Source of the DNA: Serratia quinivorans
GTDB lineage: Bacteria; Pseudomonadota; Gammaproteobacteria; Enterobacterales; Enterobacteriaceae
Direction: 5' to 3'
NCBI GenBank assembly: GCA_900457075.1
Contig: UGYN01000002.1
Coordinates: forward strand, 620,001-684,000
DNA length: 64,000 nucleotides
Shown here one piece after another: positions 1 to 8,836 of this stretch. The translations under genes and the position numbers were made by a program. Position 1 is the first letter of the stretch; every line of letters starts with the position of its first letter. The notes under the pieces were generated by a model. It was not told where the DNA came from, did not search any database, and saw nothing but the letters and a program-made list of their open reading frames with translations.

Positions 1-218
1 TGGAAAGCAAAGAGCCGGGCGGGATAAAAATGCAGAAAACCCGGGAGCTCAGCCCAGCGGAAAGTGACGTTATTTTCAATTTGCTGCGTGGCGATAGCCT
101 GCTGCACATTGCCCAAAAACGCGGCACTCACCCCAAAACCATTTTTTCTCAGAAGTACAGTGCGATGAAAAAACTGCGTTTGCGCAGCATGAGCACCATC
201 TTCGTCGCCAGTAAGTAA
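1..218 (+). CDS. LuxR-family transcriptional regulator, C-terminal fragment (cut by window edge)
   Basis: The frame is open from the first bases of the window to a TAA at 216-218, so this is the end of a gene that starts outside. The roughly 70 visible residues form a LuxR/RcsB-type helix-turn-helix: LSPAESDVI, then a GDSLLHIAQ scanning helix, then THPKTIFSQKYSAMKKL as recognition helix. The ATG at 30 is internal, because coding continues upstream of it. The receiver or sensor part is not visible, so its signal is unknown. Gene order to the right does not identify a target. Confidence 0.75.
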   Translation, partial: ESKEPGGIKMQKTRELSPAESDVIFNLLRGDSLLHIAQKRGTHPKTIFSQKYSAMKKLRLRSMSTIFVASK

Positions 219-223
219 CCCTT

Positions 224-245
224 CAGGCCGCCGCCCGGTGGCCTG
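224..245 (+). terminator. Putative hairpin after the LuxR-type gene
   Basis: CAGGCC at 224-229 and GGCCTG at 240-245 form a GC-rich stem six bases after the stop codon. The T-tract after it is weak, so this is only a probable intrinsic terminator. Confidence 0.4.
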
Positions 246-398
246 TATTCCGCTCGTTACGTTAAATAAATGTAACAATAAGCGATAAAGCAGTAACAGC
301 CACATAACACTCCGGCCTATTGGTTAGGATCCAACTACGGAAATTTCCCGTGAGTCATGTCGTCTGGATCAAAATCAAAAAAAACATCAGGAGATGTT

Positions 399-2021
399 AT
401 GAAGTCGTCCTTATTCAGCCGTTATACCTGCTTTGTGTTGAGTCTCTTGTTGACGCTGACATCATTGGTACTGTTGTCGCACCACCCCTGGTTTTGGCTG
501 CCGGCGATCATTTTTGGCGGGCTGAGCGCACTGGGGATTTACGATTTGACCCAGCAGCGCCACGCCATCTGCCGCAACTACCCCATCATCGGCCGCCTGC
601 GCTTCTTCTTCGAATTTATCCGCCCGGAAATACGCCAGTATTTATTGGAAGAAGATAACGCTCAGATCCCGTTTTCCCGTACTCAACGCACGCTGGTCTA
701 TCGCCGCGCCAAAAACGAGATGGGTGACAAACCCTTCGGCACTCAGTTGGACGTCTATCAAACCGGCTATGAATGCATCGGCCATTCCATGTGTCCGGTA
801 GCGGTATCCGATCCGACCAGCTTCCGCGTGGCGATCGGCGGCCCCGGCTGCAGCCAGCCCTACTCCGCCTCTATCTTTAATATCTCCGCCATGAGTTTCG
901 GCGCGCTGTCGGCCAATGCCATTCGTGCCCTCAATCTGGGCGCGGCCAAGGGCAATTTTTATCATGACACCGGTGAGGGCAGCATCAGCCGCTATCATCG
1001 TGAGAACGGCGGCGATCTGGTGTGGGAACTGGGAAGCGGCTATTTTGGTTGCCGCACCAGCGATGGCCATTTTGATCCGCAGCGCTTTGCCGAGCAGGCT
1101 AAAAACCCGCAGGTCAAAATGATTGAAATCAAACTCAGTCAGGGCGCCAAGCCGGGCCATGGCGGCATTCTGCCGGCGAAAAAAGTGGATGCGGAAATTG
1201 CCGCGACGCGCGGTGTACCAGAAGGGATCGACTGTATTTCGCCGGCCTCACACAGTGCCTTTAGCACCCCGGTGGAAATGATGCACTTCATTGAGCAGTT
1301 GCGCGAGCTGTCTGGTGGCAAACCCGTGGGCTTCAAGCTATGTATCGGCCACCCCTGGGAGTTTGTCGCCATCGCCAAGGCCATGTTGCAGACCCAAATA
1401 TTGCCGGACTTTATCGTGGTGGACGGCAAAGAAGGCGGCACCGGGGCGGCACCGCTGGAGTTGTCCAACTATATGGGCATGCCACTGCGCGAAGGGCTGT
1501 TGTTCGTACATAACACTCTGGTTGGCTGTGGATTGCGTGACCAAATCAAAATAGGTGCCAGCGGCAAGATTATCAGCGCCTTCGACATCGCCAGCGTATT
1601 GGTACTGGGTGCCGACTGGGTGAATTCAGCGCGCGGCTTTATGTTCGCCGTAGGCTGCATTCAATCGCAGAGTTGTCACACCAACCACTGCCCGACCGGC
1701 GTCGCCACTCAGGATCCGCTGCGACAGAAAGCGCTGGTGGTGCCAAACAAGGCGGAGCGCGTCTACCATTTTCACCAGAACACGGTGAAGGCGCTGGCGG
1801 AAATGTTGGCAGCGGCCGGGGTCAGCCGGCCGGAACAGCTGACTTCACACCATATGCTGCGCCGCATTACCTCAACGGAAATCAAGGTCTATGCCGACAT
1901 CTATTACTACCTGAAACCTGGGGCGCTGTTGCAAAAAGAGATTGAAAGCGATTTCTATGCGCGCATGTGGCGTATGGCGACACCAAACAGTTTCGATCAG
2001 GCGATCGCCCTGCCGGTTTAA
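399..2021 (+). CDS. FMN-binding glutamate synthase-like protein (GltB central domain family), membrane-anchored
   Basis: This 540-residue protein has two hydrophobic segments in its first 60 residues and then a GOGAT central-domain fold. The fold carries glycine-rich FMN-site motifs such as GHGGILPAKK and VVDGKEGGTGAAP and a cysteine cluster (C420, C426, C431; spacing C-x5-C-x4-C) as used for the 3Fe-4S cluster of glutamate synthase. It lacks the amidotransferase domain of GltB and has no GltD neighbour, so classical glutamate synthase activity is doubtful. The family is common in proteobacteria but poorly characterised. I chose ATG 399 because CAGGAG lies six bases upstream; an in-frame ATG at 357 has no ribosome binding site. 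Confidence 0.8.
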   Translation: MKSSLFSRYTCFVLSLLLTLTSLVLLSHHPWFWLPAIIFGGLSALGIYDLTQQRHAICRNYPIIGRLRFFFEFIRPEIRQYLLEEDNAQIPFSRTQRTLVYRRAKNEMGDKPFGTQLDVYQTGYECIGHSMCPVAVSDPTSFRVAIGGPGCSQPYSASIFNISAMSFGALSANAIRALNLGAAKGNFYHDTGEGSISRYHRENGGDLVWELGSGYFGCRTSDGHFDPQRFAEQAKNPQVKMIEIKLSQGAKPGHGGILPAKKVDAEIAATRGVPEGIDCISPASHSAFSTPVEMMHFIEQLRELSGGKPVGFKLCIGHPWEFVAIAKAMLQTQILPDFIVVDGKEGGTGAAPLELSNYMGMPLREGLLFVHNTLVGCGLRDQIKIGASGKIISAFDIASVLVLGADWVNSARGFMFAVGCIQSQSCHTNHCPTGVATQDPLRQKALVVPNKAERVYHFHQNTVKALAEMLAAAGVSRPEQLTSHHMLRRITSTEIKVYADIYYYLKPGALLQKEIESDFYARMWRMATPNSFDQAIALPV

Positions 2022-2031
2022 GCGGTGGATT

Positions 2032-2108
2032 GTCCCCTCGCCTCAGGGAAGGACTTTGGAGAGGGGGTTGCTTGCTACAGCAGCCCTCCCCCTCGGTGGC
2101 GAGAGGAC
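2032..2108. repeat. Intergenic inverted-repeat element between convergent genes
   Basis: The outer arms GTCCCCTCGCC (2032-2042) and GGCGAGAGGAC (2098-2108) are complementary at 10 of 11 positions. An inner purine-rich arm near 2057-2072 pairs with a CCCTCCCCC-type arm near 2081-2093. The whole can fold into one long hairpin between two convergent genes. It resembles an enterobacterial REP-like intergenic repeat or a shared terminator; copy number elsewhere is unknown. Confidence 0.45.
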
Positions 2109-2115
2109 ATGTTGG

Positions 2116-3783
2116 TTACTGTTTACGCACCGGGGCGTTACCGGCCACGTAGTATTCTGCAGTGCTGCGCGGCAGCGGCGTGCGTTGGCGGATACGGTCG
2201 GCGATTTTCTCGGCGATCATGATAGTGGTGGCATTCAGATTACCGGTAATGATCAACGGCATAATTGACGCATCCACCACCCGCAGCCCTTCCAGGCCGT
2301 GCACCCGGCCCTGACCATCCACCACCGCCATTTCGTCTTCACCCATTTTGCATGAGCAGGAAGGATGGAAGGCGGTTTCGGCATGTTCACGAACAAAAGC
2401 GTCCAACTGCTCGTCGGTCTGCACTTCCGGCCCTGGGCTTATCTCACGACCACGGTATTCATCCAACGCCGGCTGCGCCATGATTTCACGCGTGATGCGG
2501 ATGGCATCGCGGAACTCCTGCCAGTCCTGCTCGGTCGCCATATAGTTGAACAAGATGCTCGGGTGCTGGCGCGGATCTTTGGATTTGACCTGCACCCGGC
2601 CACGGCTCGGGGAGCGCATCGAACCGACGTGTGCCTGGAAACCGTGCTCTTTCACCGCATTACTGCCGTTGTAGTTAATCGCTACCGGCAGGAAATGATA
2701 CTGAATGTTCGGCCAGGCAAACTCTTCACGGCTGCGGATAAAACCACCGGCTTCAAACTGGTTACTGGCACCAATACCGCTGCCATTGAATAGCCATTCC
2801 GCACCGATTTTAGGCTGGTTAAACCATTGCAACGCCGGGTACAGCGACACCGGTTTTTTACAGGCGTACTGCAGGTACATTTCCAGATGATCTTGCAGGT
2901 TTTCACCCACCCCCGGCAGTTCGTGTACCAGATCAATATCCAGACGGTTCAGCAAGGCGGCCGGCCCCACGCCGGAGCGCTGCAGGATCTGTGGCGAGGC
3001 GATCGCCCCGGCGCACAGCAGCACTTCCCGACGCGCACGGGCACTGGTGACATCCTTTGCTTCACCCTGCAAGTAGTCAACGCCCACCGCCCGCTTGCCG
3101 TCGAAGCGGATGCGATCGGTCAGCGCGTGGGTCACAATCTTCAAATTAGGGCGAGAACGCGCCTGATCCAGATAACCGCGAGCGGTGCTGGCACGACGAC
3201 CTTTCGGCGTGACGGTACGATCCATCGGGCCGAAGCCTTCCTGCTGGTAGCCGTTCAGATCCTCGGTACGCGGGTAGCCTGCCTGAACGCCAGCCTCCAC
3301 CATCGCGTGGAATAATTCGTTGTTACCGGCTTTCGGCGTGGTAACGCTGACCGGGCCATCACCGCCGTGAAAATCGTTCGGCCCGATATCGCGGGTTTCC
3401 GCCTTGCGGAAATACGGCAGACAATCCAGGTAGCTCCAGTCTTCCAGACCCGGTGCCTTCGCCCAGTTATCGAAATCCATCGCGTTGCCGCGGATGTAGC
3501 ACATGCCATTTATCAGCGATGAACCGCCCAGTCCCTTACCACGGCCACATTCCATGCGGCGATTGTTCATGTGCGGCTCAGGGTCGGTTTCATAGGCCCA
3601 GTTGTAACGGCGGCCCTGCAGCGGGAATGCCAACGCCGCCGGCATCTGAGTGCGAAAATCCATCCGATAGTCCGGGCCGCCGGCTTCCAGCAGCAGCACG
3701 CTGACGTCAGCGTCTTCGGTTAAACGGGTGGCTAATACGTTACCGGCCGAGCCGGCCCCGATAATGATGTAATCGTATTCCAT
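2116..3783 (-). CDS. betA: Choline dehydrogenase (GMC oxidoreductase)
   Basis: BetA oxidises choline to betaine aldehyde at the membrane with FAD. The 555-residue protein is close to the usual family length. It starts with the Rossmann motif [11 protein letters not shown], has the GMC signature around [15 protein letters not shown] near residue 80, and ends with the catalytic histidine region HPSCSCKMG near residue 470. ATG 3783 is preceded by CAGGAG at a good distance. It is the last gene of a betI-betB-betA operon, 70 bp after betB, as in E. coli. BetA can also oxidise the aldehyde, which matters here because betB is frameshifted. Confidence 0.95.
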   Translation of the reverse strand: MEYDYIIIGAGSAGNVLATRLTEDADVSVLLLEAGGPDYRMDFRTQMPAALAFPLQGRRYNWAYETDPEPHMNNRRMECGRGKGLGGSSLINGMCYIRGNAMDFDNWAKAPGLEDWSYLDCLPYFRKAETRDIGPNDFHGGDGPVSVTTPKAGNNELFHAMVEAGVQAGYPRTEDLNGYQQEGFGPMDRTVTPKGRRASTARGYLDQARSRPNLKIVTHALTDRIRFDGKRAVGVDYLQGEAKDVTSARARREVLLCAGAIASPQILQRSGVGPAALLNRLDIDLVHELPGVGENLQDHLEMYLQYACKKPVSLYPALQWFNQPKIGAEWLFNGSGIGASNQFEAGGFIRSREEFAWPNIQYHFLPVAINYNGSNAVKEHGFQAHVGSMRSPSRGRVQVKSKDPRQHPSILFNYMATEQDWQEFRDAIRITREIMAQPALDEYRGREISPGPEVQTDEQLDAFVREHAETAFHPSCSCKMGEDEMAVVDGQGRVHGLEGLRVVDASIMPLIITGNLNATTIMIAEKIADRIRQRTPLPRSTAEYYVAGNAPVRKQ

Positions 3784-3853
3784 CGATTATCTCCTGATAG
3801 GCAATGCGCCTGACGCGGACGCGCCAGGCGAAAGAAAGAAAAAGCGGGGATAG

Positions 3854-5327
3854 TTAAAATACCGAGGCGTATTCGCCCAGCTCGACCTGCACTGATTTGA
3901 TCTGGGTGTAGTGCTCCAGCGTCATCAGGCCGTTTTCTCGACCGACGCCGGACTGCTTGTAACCGCCAACCGGCATTTCCGACGCCGATTCGCCCCAGGT
4001 GTTAATCCAGCAGATGCCGGCTTCCAACTGGTGGATCACCCGATGGGCGCGGGTCAGATCATTGGTCACGACACCCGCGGCCAGGCCGAAGGTGGTGTCG
4101 TTGGCGCGGCGTACTACTTCCTCTTCACTTTGATAGCTGAGGATGCTCATGACCGGCCCGAAGATCTCTTCGCGCACAATTTCCATCTCGTCACGACAAT
4201 CGGTAAACACCGTCGGCGCCACATAAGCACCCTTGGCAAATTCACCTTCAGTGACACGCTCGCCACCGCACAGCAGACGCGCACCGCTGTTCTTGCCGCT
4301 TTCGATAAAGCGCAGCACCGATTCCATATGCGCGAAGCTTACCAGCGGGCCAAAGTTGGTTTGCGGATCGGTTGGGTCGCCCAGACGGATACGTTTTACA
4401 CGCTCGAGGATTTTGGCTTCAAATTGTGCCTGCAACGCTGCGGGAACAAATACGCGAGTGCCGTTGGTACACACCTGGCCGGAACTGTAGAAGTTGGCCA
4501 TCATGGCGATATCAGCGGCGCGATCCAAATCGGCGTCGTCAAAGATAATCAGCGGCGATTTGCCACCCCAGTTCCATGGTGACTTCTTTCAGCGTCGAGC
4601 CGGAGGCATTAGCCATCACTTTCTTGCCGGTTTTCACTCCGCCGGTGAACGACACCTTGGCGATACCTGGATGATCGGTCAGGTACTGGCCCACTTCTGC
4701 GCCGCTGCCGGTGACCACGTTGAATACGCCGTCCGGCAGGCCCGCTTCGGTGTAGATCTCTGCCAGCTTCAGCGCCGTCAAAGAAGTCACTTCACTGGGT
4801 TTGAAAATCATGGCGTTGCCTGCCGCCAATGCGGGGGCAGACTTCCATAAGGCGATTTGAATCGGGTAGTTCCAGGCGCCGATACCGGCCACCACACCCA
4901 AGGGTTCGCGGCGGGTATAAACAAAGGAGGTATCGCGCAGCGGGATCTGCTGCCCCTCAATGGACGGGATCAGGCCAGCGTAATACTCCAGCACGTCGGC
5001 ACCGGTGACAATATCTACCGCCGTGGTTTCCGACATCGCCTTGCCGGTATCCAGCGTTTCCAGCGCGGCCAGTTCGTCGTTACGTTCGCGCAAGATATCT
5101 ACTGCACGACGCAAAATGCGAGAACGCGCCATCGCCGTCATTGCCGCCCACACCTTTTGTCCGCTGGCTGCGCTGGCCACCGCACGGTTGACGTCTTCAG
5201 CGCTGGCGGACTGGATTTCGGCAAGGACTTCGCCGTTCGCCGGGTTCACTGCGTTGAAAGTTTTTCCATCGGTACTGTCTACATAGGCGCCATTAATATA
5301 GAGCTTCTGTAAGCCAAAACGGGACAT
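3854..5327 (-). pseudogene. betB: Betaine aldehyde dehydrogenase, frameshifted (or sequencing error)
   Basis: BetB oxidises betaine aldehyde to glycine betaine with NAD(P). Both halves are well conserved: residues 1-255 from ATG 5327 (good AAGGAG site), and a second half including QVCTNGTRV around the catalytic cysteine and the C-terminus ending LGEYASVF. They lie in different frames. The break is in the conserved ELGGKSP motif, where the minus strand reads CTGGGGTGGCAAA; removing one G of the run (C-run at 4566-4569 on the plus strand) restores a 490-residue protein, the usual BetB length. Everything else looks functional, so a base-call error in a homopolymer is quite possible. If real, the protein would stop after about 262 residues without its catalytic cysteine. 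Confidence 0.9.
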
Positions 5328-5347
5328 AGGTTCTCCTTGGGTTGTCC

Positions 5348-5944
5348 TCAGGGTGGCGTGTGCCCCCGGAGTTGAAACGTAATGTAATCGGTAGTGAGCG
5401 CTATCGCCTGCGCCTGATTAAATGCCGCACCGCGCAACGCGCTGCGCAACCACAGACCGTCGATCAACGCCGCCAACCCTTTGGCTGCCAGCCGTGCCTC
5501 CGCCTGCGGCAACACCCGGCTAAATTCGGCGCACAGGTTGGAATACAGACGACGACCATTCACCTGCTGCAGCCGATTGAGCTGCGGCTGGTGCAGACTG
5601 CTGGCCCAAAAGGCCAACCAGGTTTTCATCGCCGCGCTGTTGATCTGGCTGTCGTCGAAGTTGCCGGCGACGATCGCCTGTAGCCGCGATGCCGGGCTGT
5701 GGTCGCTTAGCGCCTGCAGCCTTAGCTTCACCGCTTCGCCCAGATGGCTAATCAAATAGCGCATCGTGGCCTCCAGCAGGCCGTTCTTGTCCTTGAAATA
5801 GTGGCTGATGATGCCGTTGGAAACCCCCGCCCGCCGCGCTATCTGCGCAATGGTGGCATCATGCATTCCAACTTCATTGACTGCGGCCAGCGTGGCATCT
5901 ATCAACTGCTGCCTTCTGATCGGCTGCATCCCTACCTTTGGCAT
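5348..5944 (-). CDS. betI: TetR-family choline-responsive repressor BetI
   Basis: BetI represses the bet genes when choline is absent. The 198-residue protein starts [13 protein letters not shown], the typical BetI N-terminus, and has a TetR helix-turn-helix ([20 protein letters not shown], about residues 29-48) followed by a helical ligand domain. The frame is open 110 codons further upstream, but that extension is atypical and covers the operator, so I use ATG 5944. It is the first gene of betIBA, 20 bp before betB, and divergent from betT. Confidence 0.93.
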   Translation of the reverse strand: MPKVGMQPIRRQQLIDATLAAVNEVGMHDATIAQIARRAGVSNGIISHYFKDKNGLLEATMRYLISHLGEAVKLRLQALSDHSPASRLQAIVAGNFDDSQINSAAMKTWLAFWASSLHQPQLNRLQQVNGRRLYSNLCAEFSRVLPQAEARLAAKGLAALIDGLWLRSALRGAAFNQAQAIALTTDYITFQLRGHTPP

Positions 5945-6051
5945 AATTCGACTCTCACAAAACCGACTTCGGCCTCGTCTCAGCGGCGGAATTTCACTGC
6001 CTTTCCACCTGCTGAACTTGGTCTTCATGCTAACTATTAAACTTTTTTTTG

Positions 6052-6065
6052 ATTGAACGTTCAAT
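6052..6065. promoter_or_regulatory. Probable BetI operator palindrome
   Basis: ATTGAACGTTCAAT is a perfect 14-base palindrome in the AT-rich part of the betI-betT region. It resembles the known BetI target, which also contains a TTGAACGT core. A further TTGAA half-site follows at 6071-6075. Confidence 0.75.
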
Positions 6066-6190
6066 AAAAATTGAATATATTTTATTGCCGATTGGTTATA
6101 AATATGTATTTTTCGGTTGTGGAACTGGCTGATTTTTGTGAGGTATTTAACGAATCTGACCAAAATCAGTGTCTGTAAGCGGTTCCCACC

Positions 6191-6212
6191 ACGAAGCGAT
6201 TTTCCGCTTCGT
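6191..6212 (+). other. Stem-loop in the betT leader
   Basis: ACGAAGCG (6191-6198) and CGCTTCGT (6205-6212) form a perfect 8-bp stem with a six-base loop ATTTTC, about 145 bases before the betT start. There is no T-tract, so it is not an obvious terminator; role unknown. Confidence 0.4.
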
Positions 6213-6356
6213 AAACAAGCAAAGCGGCAATCTTTGGCAAGCAATAGTGATTGTCGCGGCGTTCTTATCCGCACTGTTTCCGGGCGACACCCGCGTGTCG
6301 TTCAGGCTGGTGTGTGGGCACGATTTTACTCAGTTGTTAAAAAACAGAGGAAGACG

Positions 6357-8396
6357 ATGACAACACGCGAAACCTCCTCAAAACCGCAAAAGGATGGCCT
6401 TAATCCTGTGGTTTTCTTTACCTCGGCAGGGCTGATTTTGGCCTTCTCGCTGATGACCATCTTTTTTACCGATTTCTCCGGGCGATGGATCACCCGCACC
6501 CTGAATTGGGTTTCAACCACCTTCGGCTGGTACTATCTGCTGGCCGCCACCCTGTACATCGTATTTGTGGTGTTTATCGCCGCTTCGCGCTTTGGTTCGA
6601 TCAAGCTCGGGCCTGAACAATCAAAACCCGAATTCAGCCTGATGAGCTGGGCGGCGATGCTGTTTGCCGCCGGTATCGGCATCGATCTGATGTTCTTCTC
6701 GGTCGCCGAACCGGTGACACAATATATGATGCCGCCGGAAGGCCAGGGTCAGACGCTGGAAGCCGCACGCCAGGCAATGGTCTGGACGCTGTTCCACTAC
6801 GGCCTGACCGGCTGGTCGATGTACGCGTTGATGGGTATCGCCCTCGGCTATTTCAGCTACCGCTATAACCTGCCGCTGACCATCCGCTCTGCCCTGTACC
6901 CGATTTTCGGTAAACGCATCAATGGCCCGATTGGCCACAGCGTAGATATCGCCGCGGTGCTGGGTACCATCTTCGGTATCGCCACCACGCTCGGTATTGG
7001 CGTAGTGCAGTTGAACTACGGGCTGAAAGTGCTGTTCCACATACCGGAAAACCTGACGGTTCAGGCCGCGCTGATCCTGCTTTCGGTGATCATGGCCACC
7101 ATTTCGGTGACTTCCGGCGTCAATAAGGGCATCCGTATTCTGTCCGAGCTCAACGTGCTGTTGGCACTGGGGCTGATTTTATTCGTGCTGTTCTTCGGCG
7201 ATACCGAGTTCCTGCTCAATGCGCTGGTGCTTAACGTCGGTGATTACGTCAACCGCTTTATGGGCATGACGCTCAACAGCTTCGCCTTCGATCGCCCGGT
7301 GGAATGGATGAACAACTGGACCCTGTTCTTCTGGGCCTGGTGGGTGGCCTGGGCGCCGTTTGTCGGCCTGTTCCTGGCGCGAATTTCACGTGGGCGTACC
7401 ATTCGCCAGTTTGTGGTCGGCACGCTGATTATTCCTTTCGTGTTTACCCTGCTGTGGCTGTCAATCTTCGGTAACAGCGCGCTGTACCAGATTATTCACG
7501 GCAACGCCGCCTTCGCGCAGGAAGTGATGCAATACCCGGAACGGGGGTTCTATAGCCTGCTGGCACAGTATCCGGGCTTTACCTTCAGCGCTTCGGTGGC
7601 CACTATCACTGGGCTGCTGTTCTACGTCACCTCGGCGGATTCAGGCTCGCTGGTGCTGGGTAACTTCACCTCACGCCTGAGTGATATCAATAATGACGCC
7701 CCCAACTGGCTGCGTATTTTCTGGTCGGTGGCGATTGGCCTGCTGACCATAGGTATGTTGATGACCGACGGCGTGCCTGCCCTGCAGAAAACCACGGTGA
7801 TCATGGGCCTGCCGTTCAGTTTTGTGATCTTCTTCGTGATGGCCGGGTTGTATAAATCGCTACGGGTGGAGGACTACCGCAAGGCCAGCGCGCTGAACAC
7901 CAATGCGCCCATGCCGGTGTCCAGCAATGACGTGCTGAACTGGAAACAGCGCCTGTCGCGGGTAATGAATTATCCGGGCAGCCAATACACACAGAAAATG
8001 ATGGATACCCGCTGTCGGCCGGCGATGCAGGAAGTGGCGCGTGAGCTGGAATTACGCGGCGCCAAAGTGGAGTTCAGTGAAGTGCCGCCAACCGAAGATG
8101 AGCGTTTAAACCATCTGGAGTTGCTGGTGCATTTAGGCGAGGAGCAGAACTTTATCTATCAGATCTGGCCGCAGCGTTACTCGGTGCCGGGCTTTACCTA
8201 TCGCGCCCGCTCCGGCAAGTCGCACTACTACCGGCTGGAAACCTTCCTGATGGAAGGCACCCAGGGCAATGACCTGATGGACTACAGCAAGGAACAGGTG
8301 ATCGGCGATATCCTCGATCAGTACGAAAAACACCTGAACTTTGTGCACATCCACCGCGAGGCACCGGGTAACACCCTGACCTTCCCGGATATGTAA
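6357..8396 (+). CDS. betT: High-affinity choline transporter BetT (BCCT family)
   Basis: BetT imports choline across the inner membrane, driven by protons in E. coli. The 679-residue length matches E. coli BetT closely. The first about 500 residues are hydrophobic with 12 predicted membrane segments and the BCCT tryptophan-rich signature (FFWAWWVAWAPFVG, about residues 320-335). A hydrophilic cytoplasmic tail of roughly 170 residues follows; such tails act in osmotic control. ATG 6357 follows AGAGGA at a suitable distance. It is divergent from betI and presumably BetI-controlled. Confidence 0.95.
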   Translation: MTTRETSSKPQKDGLNPVVFFTSAGLILAFSLMTIFFTDFSGRWITRTLNWVSTTFGWYYLLAATLYIVFVVFIAASRFGSIKLGPEQSKPEFSLMSWAAMLFAAGIGIDLMFFSVAEPVTQYMMPPEGQGQTLEAARQAMVWTLFHYGLTGWSMYALMGIALGYFSYRYNLPLTIRSALYPIFGKRINGPIGHSVDIAAVLGTIFGIATTLGIGVVQLNYGLKVLFHIPENLTVQAALILLSVIMATISVTSGVNKGIRILSELNVLLALGLILFVLFFGDTEFLLNALVLNVGDYVNRFMGMTLNSFAFDRPVEWMNNWTLFFWAWWVAWAPFVGLFLARISRGRTIRQFVVGTLIIPFVFTLLWLSIFGNSALYQIIHGNAAFAQEVMQYPERGFYSLLAQYPGFTFSASVATITGLLFYVTSADSGSLVLGNFTSRLSDINNDAPNWLRIFWSVAIGLLTIGMLMTDGVPALQKTTVIMGLPFSFVIFFVMAGLYKSLRVEDYRKASALNTNAPMPVSSNDVLNWKQRLSRVMNYPGSQYTQKMMDTRCRPAMQEVARELELRGAKVEFSEVPPTEDERLNHLELLVHLGEEQNFIYQIWPQRYSVPGFTYRARSGKSHYYRLETFLMEGTQGNDLMDYSKEQVIGDILDQYEKHLNFVHIHREAPGNTLTFPDM

Positions 8397-8417
8397 GCGC
8401 TAATCCGCTGTTAAACA

Positions 8418-8448
8418 CCAAAGGCCACATCGCGTGGCCTTTGGTTTT
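8418..8448 (+). terminator. Intrinsic terminator after betT (convergent with the MxKDx gene)
   Basis: CCAAAGGCCAC (8418-8428) and GTGGCCTTTGG (8434-8444) form a perfect 11-bp stem with a five-base loop followed by TTTT. On the other strand it also ends the convergent gene, with a weaker T-tract. Confidence 0.9.
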
Positions 8449-8472
8449 CAGGGTAGCCGGAGCCTGCGCCAC

Positions 8473-8778
8473 TTATTTCCCCATGGCGTCCTTTTTCATT
8501 TCATCTTTCTTCATGCCGTCTTTGGCCATACTGTCTTTTTTCATGCCGTCATGTTTCATCGCATCCTTACTCATGCTGTCTTTCTTCATGCAATCCTTGC
8601 CCATGCAGTCTTTCTTCATGGCGTCTTTTTTCATGCCGTCTTTAGCCATGCCGTCATGAGACATCTGGCCCATATTGTCCTTTTTCATCGCGTCTTTGCT
8701 CATGCTGTCTGCAGCATTGGCACCGATAGAACCCAACATCAACGCGCTGCACATCATCACTGCGAATAACTTTTTCAT
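8473..8778 (-). CDS. Secreted methionine-rich pentapeptide MxKDx repeat protein
   Basis: This 101-residue protein has a signal peptide (residues 1-22 or 23, ending GANA/A). The rest is almost entirely a degenerate five-residue repeat of the type MKKDA, MAKDG, MSKDS: 16 Met in about 78 residues, every fifth position, alternating with Lys-Asp; two units end in Cys. It matches the family named pentapeptide MXKDX repeat protein. It lies 58 bp after the molybdoenzyme gene on the same strand with no visible terminator between, so co-transcription is likely. By analogy with MrpX of Azospira it may be a periplasmic methionine sink for hypochlorite, repaired by the neighbouring enzyme; that role is inference. 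ATG 8778 has a GAAGGA site; an earlier in-frame start at 8796 would spoil the signal peptide. Confidence 0.85.
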   Translation of the reverse strand: MKKLFAVMMCSALMLGSIGANAADSMSKDAMKKDNMGQMSHDGMAKDGMKKDAMKKDCMGKDCMKKDSMSKDAMKHDGMKKDSMAKDGMKKDEMKKDAMGK

Positions 8779-8836
8779 GGTATTTCCTTCTCTCATTTAA
8801 AAAGCACCTGTGTGCCGGGGATAGTTGTGGCCGCCT

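Larger units (their letters stand above)
5945..6356. promoter_or_regulatory. betI-betT divergent control region
   Basis: These 412 bases between divergent betI and betT hold no convincing gene. The betI-proximal part is AT-rich and holds the palindromic operator described separately; the betT-proximal part would be a leader of up to about 290 bases, including a stem-loop at 6191-6212. The betT frame is open through much of it, but no start there has a ribosome binding site. Confidence 0.7.

Noticed and set aside
5945..6274. 110-residue N-terminal extension of BetI
   Set aside because: It runs over the palindromic operator and betT leader, has no family similarity, and the typical BetI start is at 5944.
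6117..6356. 80-residue N-terminal extension of BetT
   Set aside because: No binding site at the earlier start; ATG 6357 has a good site and gives the normal length.
8485..8700. Regular 15-base repeats as a possible CRISPR array
   Set aside because: The repeats are contiguous, degenerate and in frame, encoding MxKDx units; there are no spacers and no cas genes.
8434..8769. Open frames on the plus strand across the MxKDx gene
   Set aside because: They are antisense products of the repetitive Met/Lys/Asp codons (Phe/His/Ala-rich) with no ribosome binding site.
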